A stretch of DNA of 64,000 nt. Source: TMP-24 sp041397305 (lineage in GTDB: Bacteria; Pseudomonadota; Alphaproteobacteria; Rhodobacterales; Rhodobacteraceae). The notes under the pieces were generated by a model that was not told the DNA's origin, searched no databases, and worked only from the letters and a program-made list of their open reading frames with translations. Position numbers and translations under genes: made by a program. The stretch lies in contig JAWKWX010000012.1 of the NCBI GenBank assembly GCA_041397305.1, positions 1-64,000 on the forward strand, given 5' to 3'. Below are positions 1-6,783 of this stretch, piece after piece; positions within the stretch are counted from its first letter, which is position 1; each line of letters opens with the position of its first letter.

Positions 1-230
1 CGATGGAGGAGCTGACGGGCTGGCGGACGGCAAGGGGCCTCTTCGCCGCCCGCCGCGCCGAACAGGCGCGCCACTGGTTCGAGGAGGAGGTGCGCCAGGC
101 GCTGCTCGCCCGCCTTACGGCAGATGCCGACAGCCGCAGGGCGATGGAACGGCTGGGGCGCGAGGTCGAGAAGGGCCGCTCGCCGTCGGAGGCCGCGCGC
201 GAGATGCTGGGCCTTCTGGACCGGCGATAG
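1..230 (+). CDS. meaB: MeaB/ArgK-type GTPase, C-terminal fragment
   Basis: The window opens inside this gene, and only about the last 75 codons are present. The visible part is a charged, helical tail (..LFAARRAEQARHWFEEEVRQ..) that resembles the C-terminal dimerisation arm of MeaB/ArgK G3E GTPases. These chaperone coenzyme B12-dependent acyl-CoA mutases by controlling cofactor loading and protecting the enzyme. The GTPase core motifs lie upstream of position 1, so the family cannot be confirmed here. The call gains some support because a B12-dependent ethylmalonyl-CoA mutase is encoded about 48 kb further on. The ATG at position 3 is internal and should not be taken as the start. Confidence 0.55.
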   Translation, partial: MEELTGWRTARGLFAARRAEQARHWFEEEVRQALLARLTADADSRRAMERLGREVEKGRSPSEAAREMLGLLDRR

Positions 231-243
231 GGGCGCCGCAGGG

Positions 244-561
244 TCAGGGCGCGGGTCGGACCGGCTTGCCGTGGGGCGTGGTGAGATAGGCGCGTTCCCA
301 GGCGGCGCGGGCCCGGGCGGCCTCGGCCTTCGGGGCGGCGCCGGAAGCGGCGAGGAGCATTTCGAGCGTTTCGAGCCAGGCGGCGAAATAATCCTCGCCA
401 CCGTCGAGCATCCGGTTTGCCCCGTGCCTCGTCAATGTGGCGCCGAAGGCCTCGGTCCAGGCGCGCCATGTAAACTGGCCCGCGTCCGACAGCGCGACGG
501 TCAGGGCGAAAAGCTCTGCCTGCCAGGGGTCGGAAAAGGAGGAGGGCGCTGGGGCGGTCAT
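244..561 (-). CDS. Nitrile hydratase accessory (activator) protein
   Basis: This 105-residue protein is the third gene of a minus-strand nitrile hydratase operon. Its ATG overlaps the stop of the beta-subunit gene as ATGA, which indicates translational coupling. The sequence carries signatures of the small NHase activators: an N-terminal DPWQAELFALTVAL segment, FTWRAWTEAFGA and a GGEDYFAAWLETLE block. In cobalt-type enzymes this small protein, which resembles the beta-subunit N-terminus, carries the alpha subunit and delivers oxidised, cobalt-loaded active sites by subunit swapping. That role is family knowledge, and the assignment here rests on motif and position. Confidence 0.85.
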   Translation of the reverse strand: MTAPAPSSFSDPWQAELFALTVALSDAGQFTWRAWTEAFGATLTRHGANRMLDGGEDYFAAWLETLEMLLAASGAAPKAEAARARAAWERAYLTTPHGKPVRPAP

Positions 562-1223
562 GCCGGGGCGAGATAGCTTTCCCAGAGGTCGAGCGTCACC
601 TCGTCATCGGGGTTTTCCGGGGTCTTCCACAGGTCGGCGGCGCGGAAGAGGATCGTGTAGAGCGGTTCTGGCGCCTCGCCCAGCCCATGGGCATTGCGGT
701 CGGGAAAGACATGGGGGCCGTGCGACAGGATGACCCGGCCCGGCTTGCCCTCGGCATAGGCGGGAAGGCGGGTGTGGCCGCCCGCGACGAAGGCATTGGC
801 GGCGGGGTGGCGGGTGGTGACCCTGTCGCCAACGGCGAAGCGCGGGGCGGGGCCGGGGCGGCTGTAGGGCGTGCCGCGGGAAAGCGCCGGGGCGACCTTT
901 TCGGCGGTGAAGGCGCGGGAGGAGAGGGGGGCCGCATCTGCCGTGCCTGCCGCCAGTTCCGCGCGCGCGACGAGGCCCTTTTCCACCAGCAGGTTCGCGA
1001 GCGCGGCGATCCACTTTTCATAGTAGGTCATGCGTGGATAGTCGGCCAGTCGTTCGCGTGCCGCGCGGGCCTCGTCGATGGTCCAGGCACCGAGGCCACC
1101 TGCCGCGAGCGTGAGGCCAAGCGCGGTGCGGTGCCAGGGCGCGTCATAACCGGCGATGCCGTCGGGCGCGGGTTTGACCCGGTCACCGCCAACCTGCCCA
1201 CCCATGTCATGGGGGCGGCTCAT
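558..1223 (-). CDS. nthB: Nitrile hydratase beta subunit
   Basis: This 221-residue beta subunit forms the alpha-beta heterodimer that hydrates nitriles to amides. The start chosen is the ATG at 1223, giving the family-typical beginning MSRPHDMGGQVGGD. It overlaps the alpha stop as ATGA, and longer upstream frames run into alpha-subunit coding. The central region and the C-terminal SH3-like half (..FAVGDRV.., ..DLWESYL..) match the family, as does the length. The order alpha, beta, activator is that of low-molecular-mass cobalt NHases. No amidase gene lies in the visible neighbourhood to hydrolyse the amide product. Confidence 0.93.
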   Translation of the reverse strand: MSRPHDMGGQVGGDRVKPAPDGIAGYDAPWHRTALGLTLAAGGLGAWTIDEARAARERLADYPRMTYYEKWIAALANLLVEKGLVARAELAAGTADAAPLSSRAFTAEKVAPALSRGTPYSRPGPAPRFAVGDRVTTRHPAANAFVAGGHTRLPAYAEGKPGRVILSHGPHVFPDRNAHGLGEAPEPLYTILFRAADLWKTPENPDDEVTLDLWESYLAPA

Positions 1224-1840
1224 GCGCCCGCCTCGCGGGGAAAGCCGGTGCCGATCATCGAATCGCGGGTGACGAGGGTGGCGAGGCGCGCCTCGTCCCA
1301 GCCCTCGGTGCCCCGGGGGCGTTGGGGAATCACCAGATAGCGGACCTCGGCGGTCGAATCCCAGACACGGACGGCGGTGCCTTCGGGCAGGGTCACGCCG
1401 AAGTCGGCCAGGACCGCGCGCGGTTCGCGCACCGCGCGCTTCCGGTAGGCGTCTGACTTGTACCAGGCGGGCGGAATGCCGAGGAGCGGCCATGGATAGC
1501 AGGAGCACAATGTGCAGACGACCATATTGTGCTGGTGCGCGCTGTTCTCGACTGCGACCACATGTTCGCCCTGGCGGCCCGATATGCCCAATTCCAGCAT
1601 CGCCGCATTGGCATCGGCCAGAAGCCGGACGCGGAAGGCCGCGTCTGCCCAGGCCCGCGCCACGACCTTGGCACCGAGATGGGGGCCGACCCTGGTTTCA
1701 TATGTGTCGAGGATCGCCTCCATCGCCGCGGGATCGACCAGCCCCTTGCGGACAAGGATGGTCTGCAGCGCCTTTACCCTGAGCGCGGGGTCCGAGGGCA
1801 GGAGGCTGTGGGGTTCGTCATGGGGATGATCGTGCGGCAT
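1220..1840 (-). CDS. nthA: Nitrile hydratase alpha subunit, cobalt type
   Basis: This 206-residue alpha subunit holds the metal site. The claw motif V-C-T-L-C-S-C-Y is at residues 108-115, with Cys109, Cys112 and Cys114 as metal ligands; two of these are normally oxidised to sulfinic and sulfenic acid. Thr110 and Tyr115 identify the non-corrin cobalt type; iron-type enzymes have VCSLCSCT. The motif is followed by the conserved PWPLLGIPPAWYK block. The N-terminus is His-rich (MPHDHPHDEPH), a common feature of cobalt NHases. It is the first gene of the operon. The weakly purine-rich leader before ATG 1840 leaves the start slightly uncertain. Confidence 0.95.
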   Translation of the reverse strand: MPHDHPHDEPHSLLPSDPALRVKALQTILVRKGLVDPAAMEAILDTYETRVGPHLGAKVVARAWADAAFRVRLLADANAAMLELGISGRQGEHVVAVENSAHQHNMVVCTLCSCYPWPLLGIPPAWYKSDAYRKRAVREPRAVLADFGVTLPEGTAVRVWDSTAEVRYLVIPQRPRGTEGWDEARLATLVTRDSMIGTGFPREAGA

Positions 1841-1871
1841 GTGGCGAGAGTTCCACGGCCACCGGGCGAAG

Positions 1872-1903
1872 TCCAGCCCCGGCGCAGGCGGGCCGGGGCT
1901 GGA
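1872..1903 (-). terminator. 11-bp GC-rich hairpin after the DUF1127-like gene
   Basis: A perfect 11-bp inverted repeat (1872-1882 and 1893-1903) with a 10-base loop lies between the stop of the small gene at 1917 and the start of nthA. It has no clear T tract, so it may act as a transcript-end hairpin or may work with Rho. It separates the small gene from the nitrile hydratase operon on the same strand. Confidence 0.5.
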
Positions 1904-1916
1904 GTTCTGACGGGGG

Positions 1917-2099
1917 TCAGAAGTTAGTCAGGCCGATATCATTCAGAAGATGCGGCGAGAGATCCTTGATCGCATGAAGCGTCGCGACATCGACCCGGCG
2001 CCCGTCGGCGAGAAGGATCGGCGGTTCAGGTGCCGGGCGGCGAAAAAGGCGCGAAAGGAGTGGCTTGCGCGGCACATTGGTCAGGGACAGCGTGTTCAT
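1917..2099 (-). CDS. Small DUF1127-like protein
   Basis: A 60-residue basic protein whose C-terminus (..LSPHLLNDIGLTNF) resembles the DUF1127/YjiS tail, usually LRDIGL followed by a basic residue. Family members in alphaproteobacteria have been linked to RNA turnover and to phosphate or carbon regulation. The N-terminal part (..RKPLLSRLFRRPAPEP..) is proline- and arginine-rich. A GAGGA ribosome site precedes ATG 2099. The gene is divergent from the LysR regulator at 2208, separated by 108 bases that must hold both promoters. Function is not known from sequence, and the family match is through a short motif only. Confidence 0.55.
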   Translation of the reverse strand: MNTLSLTNVPRKPLLSRLFRRPAPEPPILLADGRRVDVATLHAIKDLSPHLLNDIGLTNF

Positions 2100-2207
2100 T
2101 TCGTCCTCGCAGGTGAATGTTTCTGAGGATCACTATCGCCGAATCCGTGCTTCCCCACCAATCGAACGCGCGCTATAAGGTATAAGTCAGTTTGATGTCT
2201 TGAGCCC

Positions 2208-3113
2208 ATGCCCGCGCGCGCCAAACCCTCGCTTCCGCCGCTTGCCGCGATCCGCGCCTTCGAGGCGGCGGCCCGGCAGGGCAGCTTTACTGCCGCGGGG
2301 GAGGAACTGGGCATGACCCAGGCCGCGGTCAGCTATCAGATCAAGGTTCTGGAAGACCGCGTGGATTTCGCGCTGTTCCGCCGCCGGGCGCGCGGGGTGG
2401 AGCTGACGCCCGATGGGGCGCGGCTTGCCTCACGCGCCGAAGAGGCGCTCGACATCCTGCGCCAGGCCTTTGCCGAGGCGCGCCAGAGCCACGACGAGAC
2501 GCTGGTGATCTCGGTCCTGCCGACGGTCGCCCAGCAGATCATCGCACCCCGTCTCGGCGCCTTCCAGGTCGCCCATCCGTCGATCATGACGCGGGTGGAG
2601 GTCGAGGGGCGTCTTGTCGATCTGCTGGCGGGCGAGGCGACGGTCGCCATTCGCGCTGGTCTGGGGAACTGGCCTGGCCTCGCGACCCACTACCTGCTGC
2701 CCGGAGACTATGCGCCGATGATCTCGCCCGCGTTCATCGCCCGGTACGGTCGGCCTGCCGCGCCCGCCGATCTCTTGTCGCTGCCATTGATCGACGCCGA
2801 TGACGAAGGCTGGGCGGGCTGGTTCCGGGCGGCCGGGGTTGCGCCGCCAAGCTGCCGCAGTGGAGGCCGGACCTTGTTTGGTACGCAGGCCCTGACCGCC
2901 CAGGCGGCGATTGCCGGTCACGGGGCCTGTCTCCTCAATCCCTATCTCTTCCGCGCGGAACTGGCGCGGGGCGACCTGATCCAGCCGTTCGCGACTGTCT
3001 GGCGCGAGGCGTTTTCCATGTATCTCGTCTATCCGGAGCGGCGGCGGAATGCCCCAGCGATCCGCGCCTTCCGCGACTGGGTGCTTGCCGAGTTTCAGGC
3101 GATCGGAGCCTGA
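2208..3113 (+). CDS. LysR-family transcriptional regulator (GcvA-like)
   Basis: A 301-residue LysR-type regulator. Residues about 8-65 form the winged helix-turn-helix (PLAAIRAFEAAARQGSFTAA, then MTQAAVSYQIKVLED). The remainder is a periplasmic-binding-protein-like effector domain. The opening PPLAAIRAFEAAAR is typical of the GcvA/AmpR subgroup. A TATAAG box lies about 20 bases before ATG 2208. Its 3' end overlaps the convergent MarR gene by 19 bases. The divergent small DUF1127-like gene is the only obvious target in the window. The effector and true regulon cannot be read from the sequence. Confidence 0.9.
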   Translation: MPARAKPSLPPLAAIRAFEAAARQGSFTAAGEELGMTQAAVSYQIKVLEDRVDFALFRRRARGVELTPDGARLASRAEEALDILRQAFAEARQSHDETLVISVLPTVAQQIIAPRLGAFQVAHPSIMTRVEVEGRLVDLLAGEATVAIRAGLGNWPGLATHYLLPGDYAPMISPAFIARYGRPAAPADLLSLPLIDADDEGWAGWFRAAGVAPPSCRSGGRTLFGTQALTAQAAIAGHGACLLNPYLFRAELARGDLIQPFATVWREAFSMYLVYPERRRNAPAIRAFRDWVLAEFQAIGA

Positions 3114-3568
3114 GGGGGAGGCCCGTCGCCGGTCAGCCCCTTGAGGAGCGCCGCGAGCCGGGGCGCCTCTCCCTCCGGAAGCGCATGCGCCAGCGTCCGG
3201 GTCAGGGCGGCGCCATAGACGGGCCACATGGTGCGGCGCATGGCGCGGCCCGCGTCGGTCAGATGCAGGATCTGTCCGCGACGGTCACCGGGGCAGGGGC
3301 GGCGCGTCACATGGCCCGCCTCGACCAGCCGCGCGATCAGCCGCGAGAGCCCGTATTGCGGCAGGAGGAGCCGCGCTTCGAGCGCGTTCGGCCGGATGCC
3401 TTCCGGCGCCTGCTCGATCTCCCACAGGGCGTCATACCAATCGAGCGGCGGCAGGTGCGCCTGCTTCAGCGCCGCCTCGACCGTGTCCCGAACATGGCGG
3501 CTGGCGCGCATCAGCCCGGTCCAGACGGCGGTGATTTCGGGCGAGGGCGGGGTGAAAGGTTCGTTCAT
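3095..3568 (-). CDS. MarR-family transcriptional regulator
   Basis: A 157-residue MarR-type winged-helix regulator with the expected layout: N-terminal dimerisation helix, recognition region (..LLLPQYGLSRLIARLVEAGHV..) and wing (RRPCPGDRRGQILHLTDAG). It is divergent from the glutathione transferase gene at 3664. The intergenic region holds two ATGCA-N2-TGCAT palindromes placed where an autorepressor would bind. A single Cys lies in the wing (RPCPGD), so an OhrR-like redox switch at the N-terminus is not evident. Control of the divergent transferase is inferred from position. Confidence 0.9.
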   Translation of the reverse strand: MNEPFTPPSPEITAVWTGLMRASRHVRDTVEAALKQAHLPPLDWYDALWEIEQAPEGIRPNALEARLLLPQYGLSRLIARLVEAGHVTRRPCPGDRRGQILHLTDAGRAMRRTMWPVYGAALTRTLAHALPEGEAPRLAALLKGLTGDGPPPQAPIA

Positions 3569-3588
3569 GCACAGCGGATAGCGGATTC

Positions 3589-3647
3589 ATGCAGATGCAT
3601 CAAGTTTGACGGTGCAGGTGGCAGCACCGATATTGATGCAGTTGCAT
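3589..3647. promoter_or_regulatory. Pair of ATGCA-N2-TGCAT palindromes (candidate MarR operators)
   Basis: Two near-identical palindromes, ATGCAGATGCAT (3589-3600) and ATGCAGTTGCAT (3636-3647), lie between the divergent MarR and glutathione transferase genes, 47 bp centre to centre. Each is flanked on one side by TTG, giving TTGATGCANNTGCAT in opposite orientations. One site is close to each start codon. This is the arrangement expected for a MarR protein that represses itself and its target. Confidence 0.6.
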
Positions 3648-3663
3648 TTACATGGAGGCCCCC

Positions 3664-4377
3664 ATGGCCCACGATCTTCCCCAGACCGCATCCACCCCGC
3701 TCAAGCTGCCACCCGACAGCCGTGCGCTGACACTGGTCAGCCACCCGCTGTGTCCCTATGTCCAGCGCGCCGCCATCGCGCTGCACGAAAAGGCTGTGCC
3801 CTTCACGCGCACCGATATCGACCTTGCCGCCAAACCCGACTGGTTCCTGAAACTGTCGCCCACCGGCAAGACGCCGATGCTTCTGGTCGACGGCGTGCCG
3901 CTGTTCGAGTCCGCCGCGATCGTTGATTATCTCGACGATACCGAAGCCCCGGCACTTCACCCGGCCGATCCGCTTGACCGGGCCCGCCACCGCGGCTGGA
4001 TCCAGTTTGCCTCCGACACGCTCGACGGGATCGGCGCGCTTTACAACGCGCCGGACGCGGAGAGTTTCGCCGCCCGCGCCAGGGCGCTGCGGTCCCGGTT
4101 CGAACGGGTCGAGGCCGAGCTGGTCGGCCCCTGGTTCGCGGGCGCGGCCTTCAGCCTTGTCGATGCCGCCTTCGCCCCGGTCTTCCGCTATTTCGACGTC
4201 TTTGACCGGATCGGCGATTTCGGTGTGCTGAACGGCCTTGCCCGCATCGCCGCCTGGCGCGCGCGGCTGGCAGGGCGCCCGTCGGTCCGCGCCGCCGCCC
4301 CTGCCGACTACGACGAGCGCTTGGCCCGTTTCCTGAAGGCGCGGCGCTCGCATGTCACCACGCTGATGACAGCCTAG
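3664..4377 (+). CDS. Glutathione S-transferase family protein
   Basis: A 237-residue protein with a thioredoxin-like N-terminal domain (residues about 18-95) and an all-helical C-terminal domain. The active-site segment SHPLCPYVQRAA has Cys in the CPYxQR position, and cis-Pro/Ser follows in GKTPML and FESAAI. These features suggest the omega/beta/DHAR-like thiol-transferase side of the family. An ATG also exists at 3652, but GGAGG five bases before the ATG at 3664 makes the latter the likely start. It is divergent from a MarR regulator with paired operators. Detoxification or thiol repair is the likely role; the substrate is unknown. Confidence 0.88.
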   Translation: MAHDLPQTASTPLKLPPDSRALTLVSHPLCPYVQRAAIALHEKAVPFTRTDIDLAAKPDWFLKLSPTGKTPMLLVDGVPLFESAAIVDYLDDTEAPALHPADPLDRARHRGWIQFASDTLDGIGALYNAPDAESFAARARALRSRFERVEAELVGPWFAGAAFSLVDAAFAPVFRYFDVFDRIGDFGVLNGLARIAAWRARLAGRPSVRAAAPADYDERLARFLKARRSHVTTLMTA

Positions 4378-4700
4378 CCACCCGGCACCTCGGCCCGGTC
4401 CTGCAACCCGTAATCGCGCAGGACCGAGGCCACCCGGATGCGGTAATCGGCAAAAAGCCCGCCGCGCCCCCTTGCCTGCGCCGCGCGGTGGGTGACGCGG
4501 GTCCGCCAGTCCCTGACGGCCGCCTCGTCGCGGAAGAAGGAGAGCGACAGGAGCTTGCCGGGTGTGGTCAGGCTTTCGAACCGCTCGACCGAGATGAACC
4601 CGTCCACCGCCTCAAGTTCGGCCTTCAGGGCTGCTGCCGTCGCCAGATAGTCCGCCCGCCCCGCCGCACTGGGCCAGACCTCGAAGATCACCGCGATCAT
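4374..4700 (-). CDS. Antibiotic biosynthesis monooxygenase (ABM) domain protein
   Basis: A 108-residue single-domain protein of the dimeric alpha-beta barrel (ABM) superfamily. It shows the family pattern MIAVIFEVWP..GF(I)SVERFESLTTPGKLLSLSFFRDEAAVRDW. Family members range from quinol monooxygenases to heme-degrading and stress proteins, so the reaction is open. Its ATG overlaps the stop of the NIPSNAP-like gene upstream (ATGA, 4697-4700), making a two-gene operon. The gene is convergent with the glutathione transferase gene, the two stops overlapping by four bases. Confidence 0.85.
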   Translation of the reverse strand: MIAVIFEVWPSAAGRADYLATAAALKAELEAVDGFISVERFESLTTPGKLLSLSFFRDEAAVRDWRTRVTHRAAQARGRGGLFADYRIRVASVLRDYGLQDRAEVPGG

Positions 4701-5026
4701 GGCCGGATCCGTGCGGCATGGGGGCCGGAGGCGAGCTTCAGGAAGGTCCGGTCCTCGCGCAGGATGAACCTTTCGGCCTGCGCGAAATCGTAGTTCGCCC
4801 GGCCCTCGGGCGAGGCGGCAAGCCGCGTGCGGTAGGCCTCGTAGGCCGCGAGGCTTTCGATGTGATAGATCCCGTAGGCCAGTGTCGCGGAGCCTTCATG
4901 CGGCGCGAAATAGCCGACGAGGTCGGCGCCCGCGCGCGGGATCGCCTCGCCCCAGCGGCGGGCGTAGGTTTCGAACGCCGCACGTTTGGCGGGGTCGATC
5001 TCATAGCGGATGATGCAGGTGAGCAT
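4697..5026 (-). CDS. NIPSNAP-family protein
   Basis: A 109-residue NIPSNAP protein: MLTCIIRYEIDPAKRAAFE at the start, then the WGEAIPRAGADLVGYFAPHEG block, both characteristic. These are also dimeric alpha-beta-barrel proteins, so this operon encodes two members of the same fold (NIPSNAP then ABM). A long open frame runs through upstream, but the family N-terminus and an AAGGAACG ribosome site before ATG 5026 set the start here. The operon is divergent from an ArsR regulator at 5102, the probable controller. Biochemical function of bacterial NIPSNAP proteins is poorly known. Confidence 0.87.
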   Translation of the reverse strand: MLTCIIRYEIDPAKRAAFETYARRWGEAIPRAGADLVGYFAPHEGSATLAYGIYHIESLAAYEAYRTRLAASPEGRANYDFAQAERFILREDRTFLKLASGPHAARIRP

Positions 5027-5101
5027 GGCGTTCCTTTCTTGCTGCGACTCGTCCCTCTTTAGGCTAGATTGCAGCGCATATGCTTCGTTGAGGATCGAAC
5101 C

Positions 5102-5788
5102 ATGCGCGAAGGCCCCGACATTTCCCGCACCGCTGCGCTCATTGGCGACCCGGCGCGCGCCCATATGCTGGTGGCGCTGGCCGATGGCGGCGCGCGGACG
5201 GTGAGCGAACTGGCGACCGAAGCGGGCGTGGGGCTGCCGACCGCCTCGGCGCATCTGGCGAAGCTTGAGGCGGGCGGGCTCGTGGTGCCGCGCAAGGAGG
5301 GGCGGCACCGCTATTACGCGCTCGCGTCCGAAGAGGCGGGCCTTCTGATCGAGCAGCTTCTGGCCTTCTCTGCCGACAGCCGCCCTGCCGCCCGCACAAG
5401 ACCCGGGCCGCGCGACCCGGAGCTGCGCCGCGCGCGGGTCTGCTACAACCATCTGGCGGGCGAGCGCGGCGTGCAGCTTTACGACAGCCTGATCCGGCGG
5501 GGGTTCCTGCGCGAGACCGCCGATGGCATGACGCTGACCGACCCCGGCTGGGCCTTCGCGGCGGACCTCGGGCTCTCGCCCGACGATTTCGCCCGCCACC
5601 GGCCGCCCCTTTGCCGCGCCTGTCTGGACTGGAGCGTGCGGCGCAGCCATCTTGGCGGACGGCTGGGGCGGGCCTTCCTGAGCGCGCTGGAGGCGCGCGG
5701 CTGGGTGGCGCGGGTGCCGCAGACGCGCGTCCTGCGCTTCAGCCGCGCGGGAGAGGCGGCTTTCGACAGGATCTTCCCGAACCATTAA
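5102..5788 (+). CDS. ArsR-family (winged-helix) transcriptional regulator
   Basis: A 228-residue regulator. Residues about 5-85 are an ArsR/SmtB-type helix-turn-helix: RTAALIGDPARAHMLVALAD, VSELATEAGVGLPTASAHLAKLE and the wing VVPRKEGRHRYYALAS. The long C-terminal half is unusual for metal-sensing ArsR proteins. It contains CYNHLAGERGVQLYDSLI and CRACLDW, typical of the YdfF-like ArsR subgroup. The ATG at 5102 follows TGAGGATCG and is preferred over an in-frame ATG at 5069. It is divergent from the NIPSNAP-ABM operon with about 75 bases between. CxxC spacing hints at redox or metal sensing but does not prove it. Confidence 0.88.
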   Translation: MREGPDISRTAALIGDPARAHMLVALADGGARTVSELATEAGVGLPTASAHLAKLEAGGLVVPRKEGRHRYYALASEEAGLLIEQLLAFSADSRPAARTRPGPRDPELRRARVCYNHLAGERGVQLYDSLIRRGFLRETADGMTLTDPGWAFAADLGLSPDDFARHRPPLCRACLDWSVRRSHLGGRLGRAFLSALEARGWVARVPQTRVLRFSRAGEAAFDRIFPNH

Positions 5789-5824
5789 TAGCCGCGCGGG
5801 CGAAAGAAGCAGGGCGTGAATCAC

Positions 5825-5853
5825 TTGACGCCGCCCGGCTTTGCCCGTATCTC
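5825..5853 (+). promoter_or_regulatory. Candidate rpmB promoter
   Basis: TTGACG (5825-5830), a 17-base spacer and TATCTC (5848-5853) fit a sigma-70 promoter of the alphaproteobacterial kind. It lies about 90 bases before rpmB, leaving room for the structured leader at 5870-5890. The same -10 sequence with the same spacing occurs before ccr. Confidence 0.5.
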
Positions 5854-5869
5854 GCGCCAACGGAATTCC

Positions 5870-5890
5870 GGGCGCCGCAGGTCGGCGCCC
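5870..5890 (+). promoter_or_regulatory. Hairpin in the rpmB leader
   Basis: A perfect 7-bp inverted repeat, GGGCGCC / GGCGCCC, with a 7-base loop, lies in the predicted 5' leader of rpmB about 57 bases before the start codon. Many ribosomal protein operons are autoregulated through leader structures, so this is a candidate element. No known leader family was recognised. Confidence 0.4.
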
Positions 5891-5947
5891 ATGTGATTTA
5901 TGGGAATCAGGGGCGGCTGCCGCCTCGGGAACTGAAGGAAGAACAAG

Positions 5948-6235
5948 ATGTCGCGCGTTTGCGAACTCACGGGCAAGGGCCCGATGTCGGGCAACAAGGT
6001 GAGCCATGCGAACAACAAGACCCGTCGCCGGTTCCTTCCGAACCTCAACGACGTGACGCTGATGTCGGACGCGCTTGGCCAGTCCTTCAAGCTGCGCGTG
6101 TCGGCGGCGGGCCTGCGGACCGTCGACCATCGCGGTGGCCTCGATGCCTTCCTCGCCAAGGCGGACGATGCGGAGCTGTCGGCCCGCGCGCTGAAGATCA
6201 AGAAAGACATCGAAAAGGCCCAGGCCCCGGCCTGA
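5948..6235 (+). CDS. rpmB: 50S ribosomal protein L28
   Basis: Ribosomal protein L28 (bL28), 95 residues, part of the large subunit near the E site. The N-terminus MSRVCELTGKGPMSGNKVSH and the block NKTRRRFLPNL are diagnostic. The alphaproteobacterial form has this extended C-terminus rather than the short 78-residue form. GAAGGAAGAACAAG provides the ribosome site. It is a single-gene unit with its own promoter candidate, a leader hairpin and a strong terminator. Only one conserved Cys is visible, so it is not the zinc-ribbon C+ paralogue. Confidence 0.98.
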   Translation: MSRVCELTGKGPMSGNKVSHANNKTRRRFLPNLNDVTLMSDALGQSFKLRVSAAGLRTVDHRGGLDAFLAKADDAELSARALKIKKDIEKAQAPA

Positions 6236-6259
6236 TCCTTTCCGCTTTCGCCGGTTCCG

Positions 6260-6298
6260 CCCCGCCCGCACCCCGTGCCGGCGGGGTTTTGGTTTTTT
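6260..6298 (+). terminator. Rho-independent terminator of rpmB
   Basis: CCCCGCC (6260-6266) pairs with GGCGGGG (6280-6286), and a nested GCAC/GTGC stem extends the hairpin to about 11 bp with a CCC loop. It is followed by TTTTGGTTTTTT. It lies 25 bases after the rpmB stop and is the clearest intrinsic terminator in the window. Confidence 0.9.
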
Positions 6299-6404
6299 GC
6301 GGCGCGCCCTGCGACCATGCGCCACCGGGATCGGGCCGCCGCCGGGGTTGCATCCATCGCGCGTCGGCGTATGACGGGCGCGTTCATTCGGATAGAATTC
6401 GGAC

Positions 6405-6755
6405 ATGATCCGGTCCTTTGCCGCCCTTGCCCTCTCGCTTCTCATCGCGCTGACCGGCGCGGGGATTGCCGCGTCGCGGGGGCTGGCCGAAGGGCCGGGG
6501 CAGACGCTGGTCTTCTGTTCCGGTGGCGGCCTCGTGCAGATCGAGGTCGATGCCGAGGGCAAACCGACCGGCCGCAGCCATCTCTGCCCCGATCTCGCGG
6601 CCCATGCGCTCGCCGCGCTGGACCTGGCGGTCGCCGACCTTGCGGCGCCGCAGGCCCTGGCGGTGCGGCGCAGCTTTCCCACCCCGCATGCCGCGACGCT
6701 GCTGCCTCGTCCGGCGGCCTTCCGGGCCCGCGCGCCACCTGCCGTCTCCGTCTGA
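6405..6755 (+). CDS. Exported DUF2946-like hypothetical protein
   Basis: A 116-residue protein with a signal peptide or membrane anchor (MIRSFAALALSLLIALTGAGIA..). The mature region has two Cys (VFCSGG and SHLCPDL) and ends in the ..RARAPPAV.. tail common in DUF2946-type proteins. Such genes are often found beside copper or other metal uptake genes in proteobacteria. Here the PCu(A)C copper chaperone gene begins 28 bases after the stop, so the two are probably co-transcribed. A role in copper supply is inferred from context, and the family match is tentative. Confidence 0.6.
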   Translation: MIRSFAALALSLLIALTGAGIAASRGLAEGPGQTLVFCSGGGLVQIEVDAEGKPTGRSHLCPDLAAHALAALDLAVADLAAPQALAVRRSFPTPHAATLLPRPAAFRARAPPAVSV

Positions 6756-6783
6756 CCCCACCCCAATCAGAACGGAGATAGAG

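Noticed and set aside
1220..1840. Iron-type nitrile hydratase
   Set aside because: The claw motif is CTLCSCY with Thr and Tyr, which marks the cobalt type.
4697..6766. A 689-codon minus-strand frame ending in the NIPSNAP protein
   Set aside because: Only the last 109 codons match a family; the upstream part crosses rpmB, the ArsR gene and a strong terminator on the other strand.
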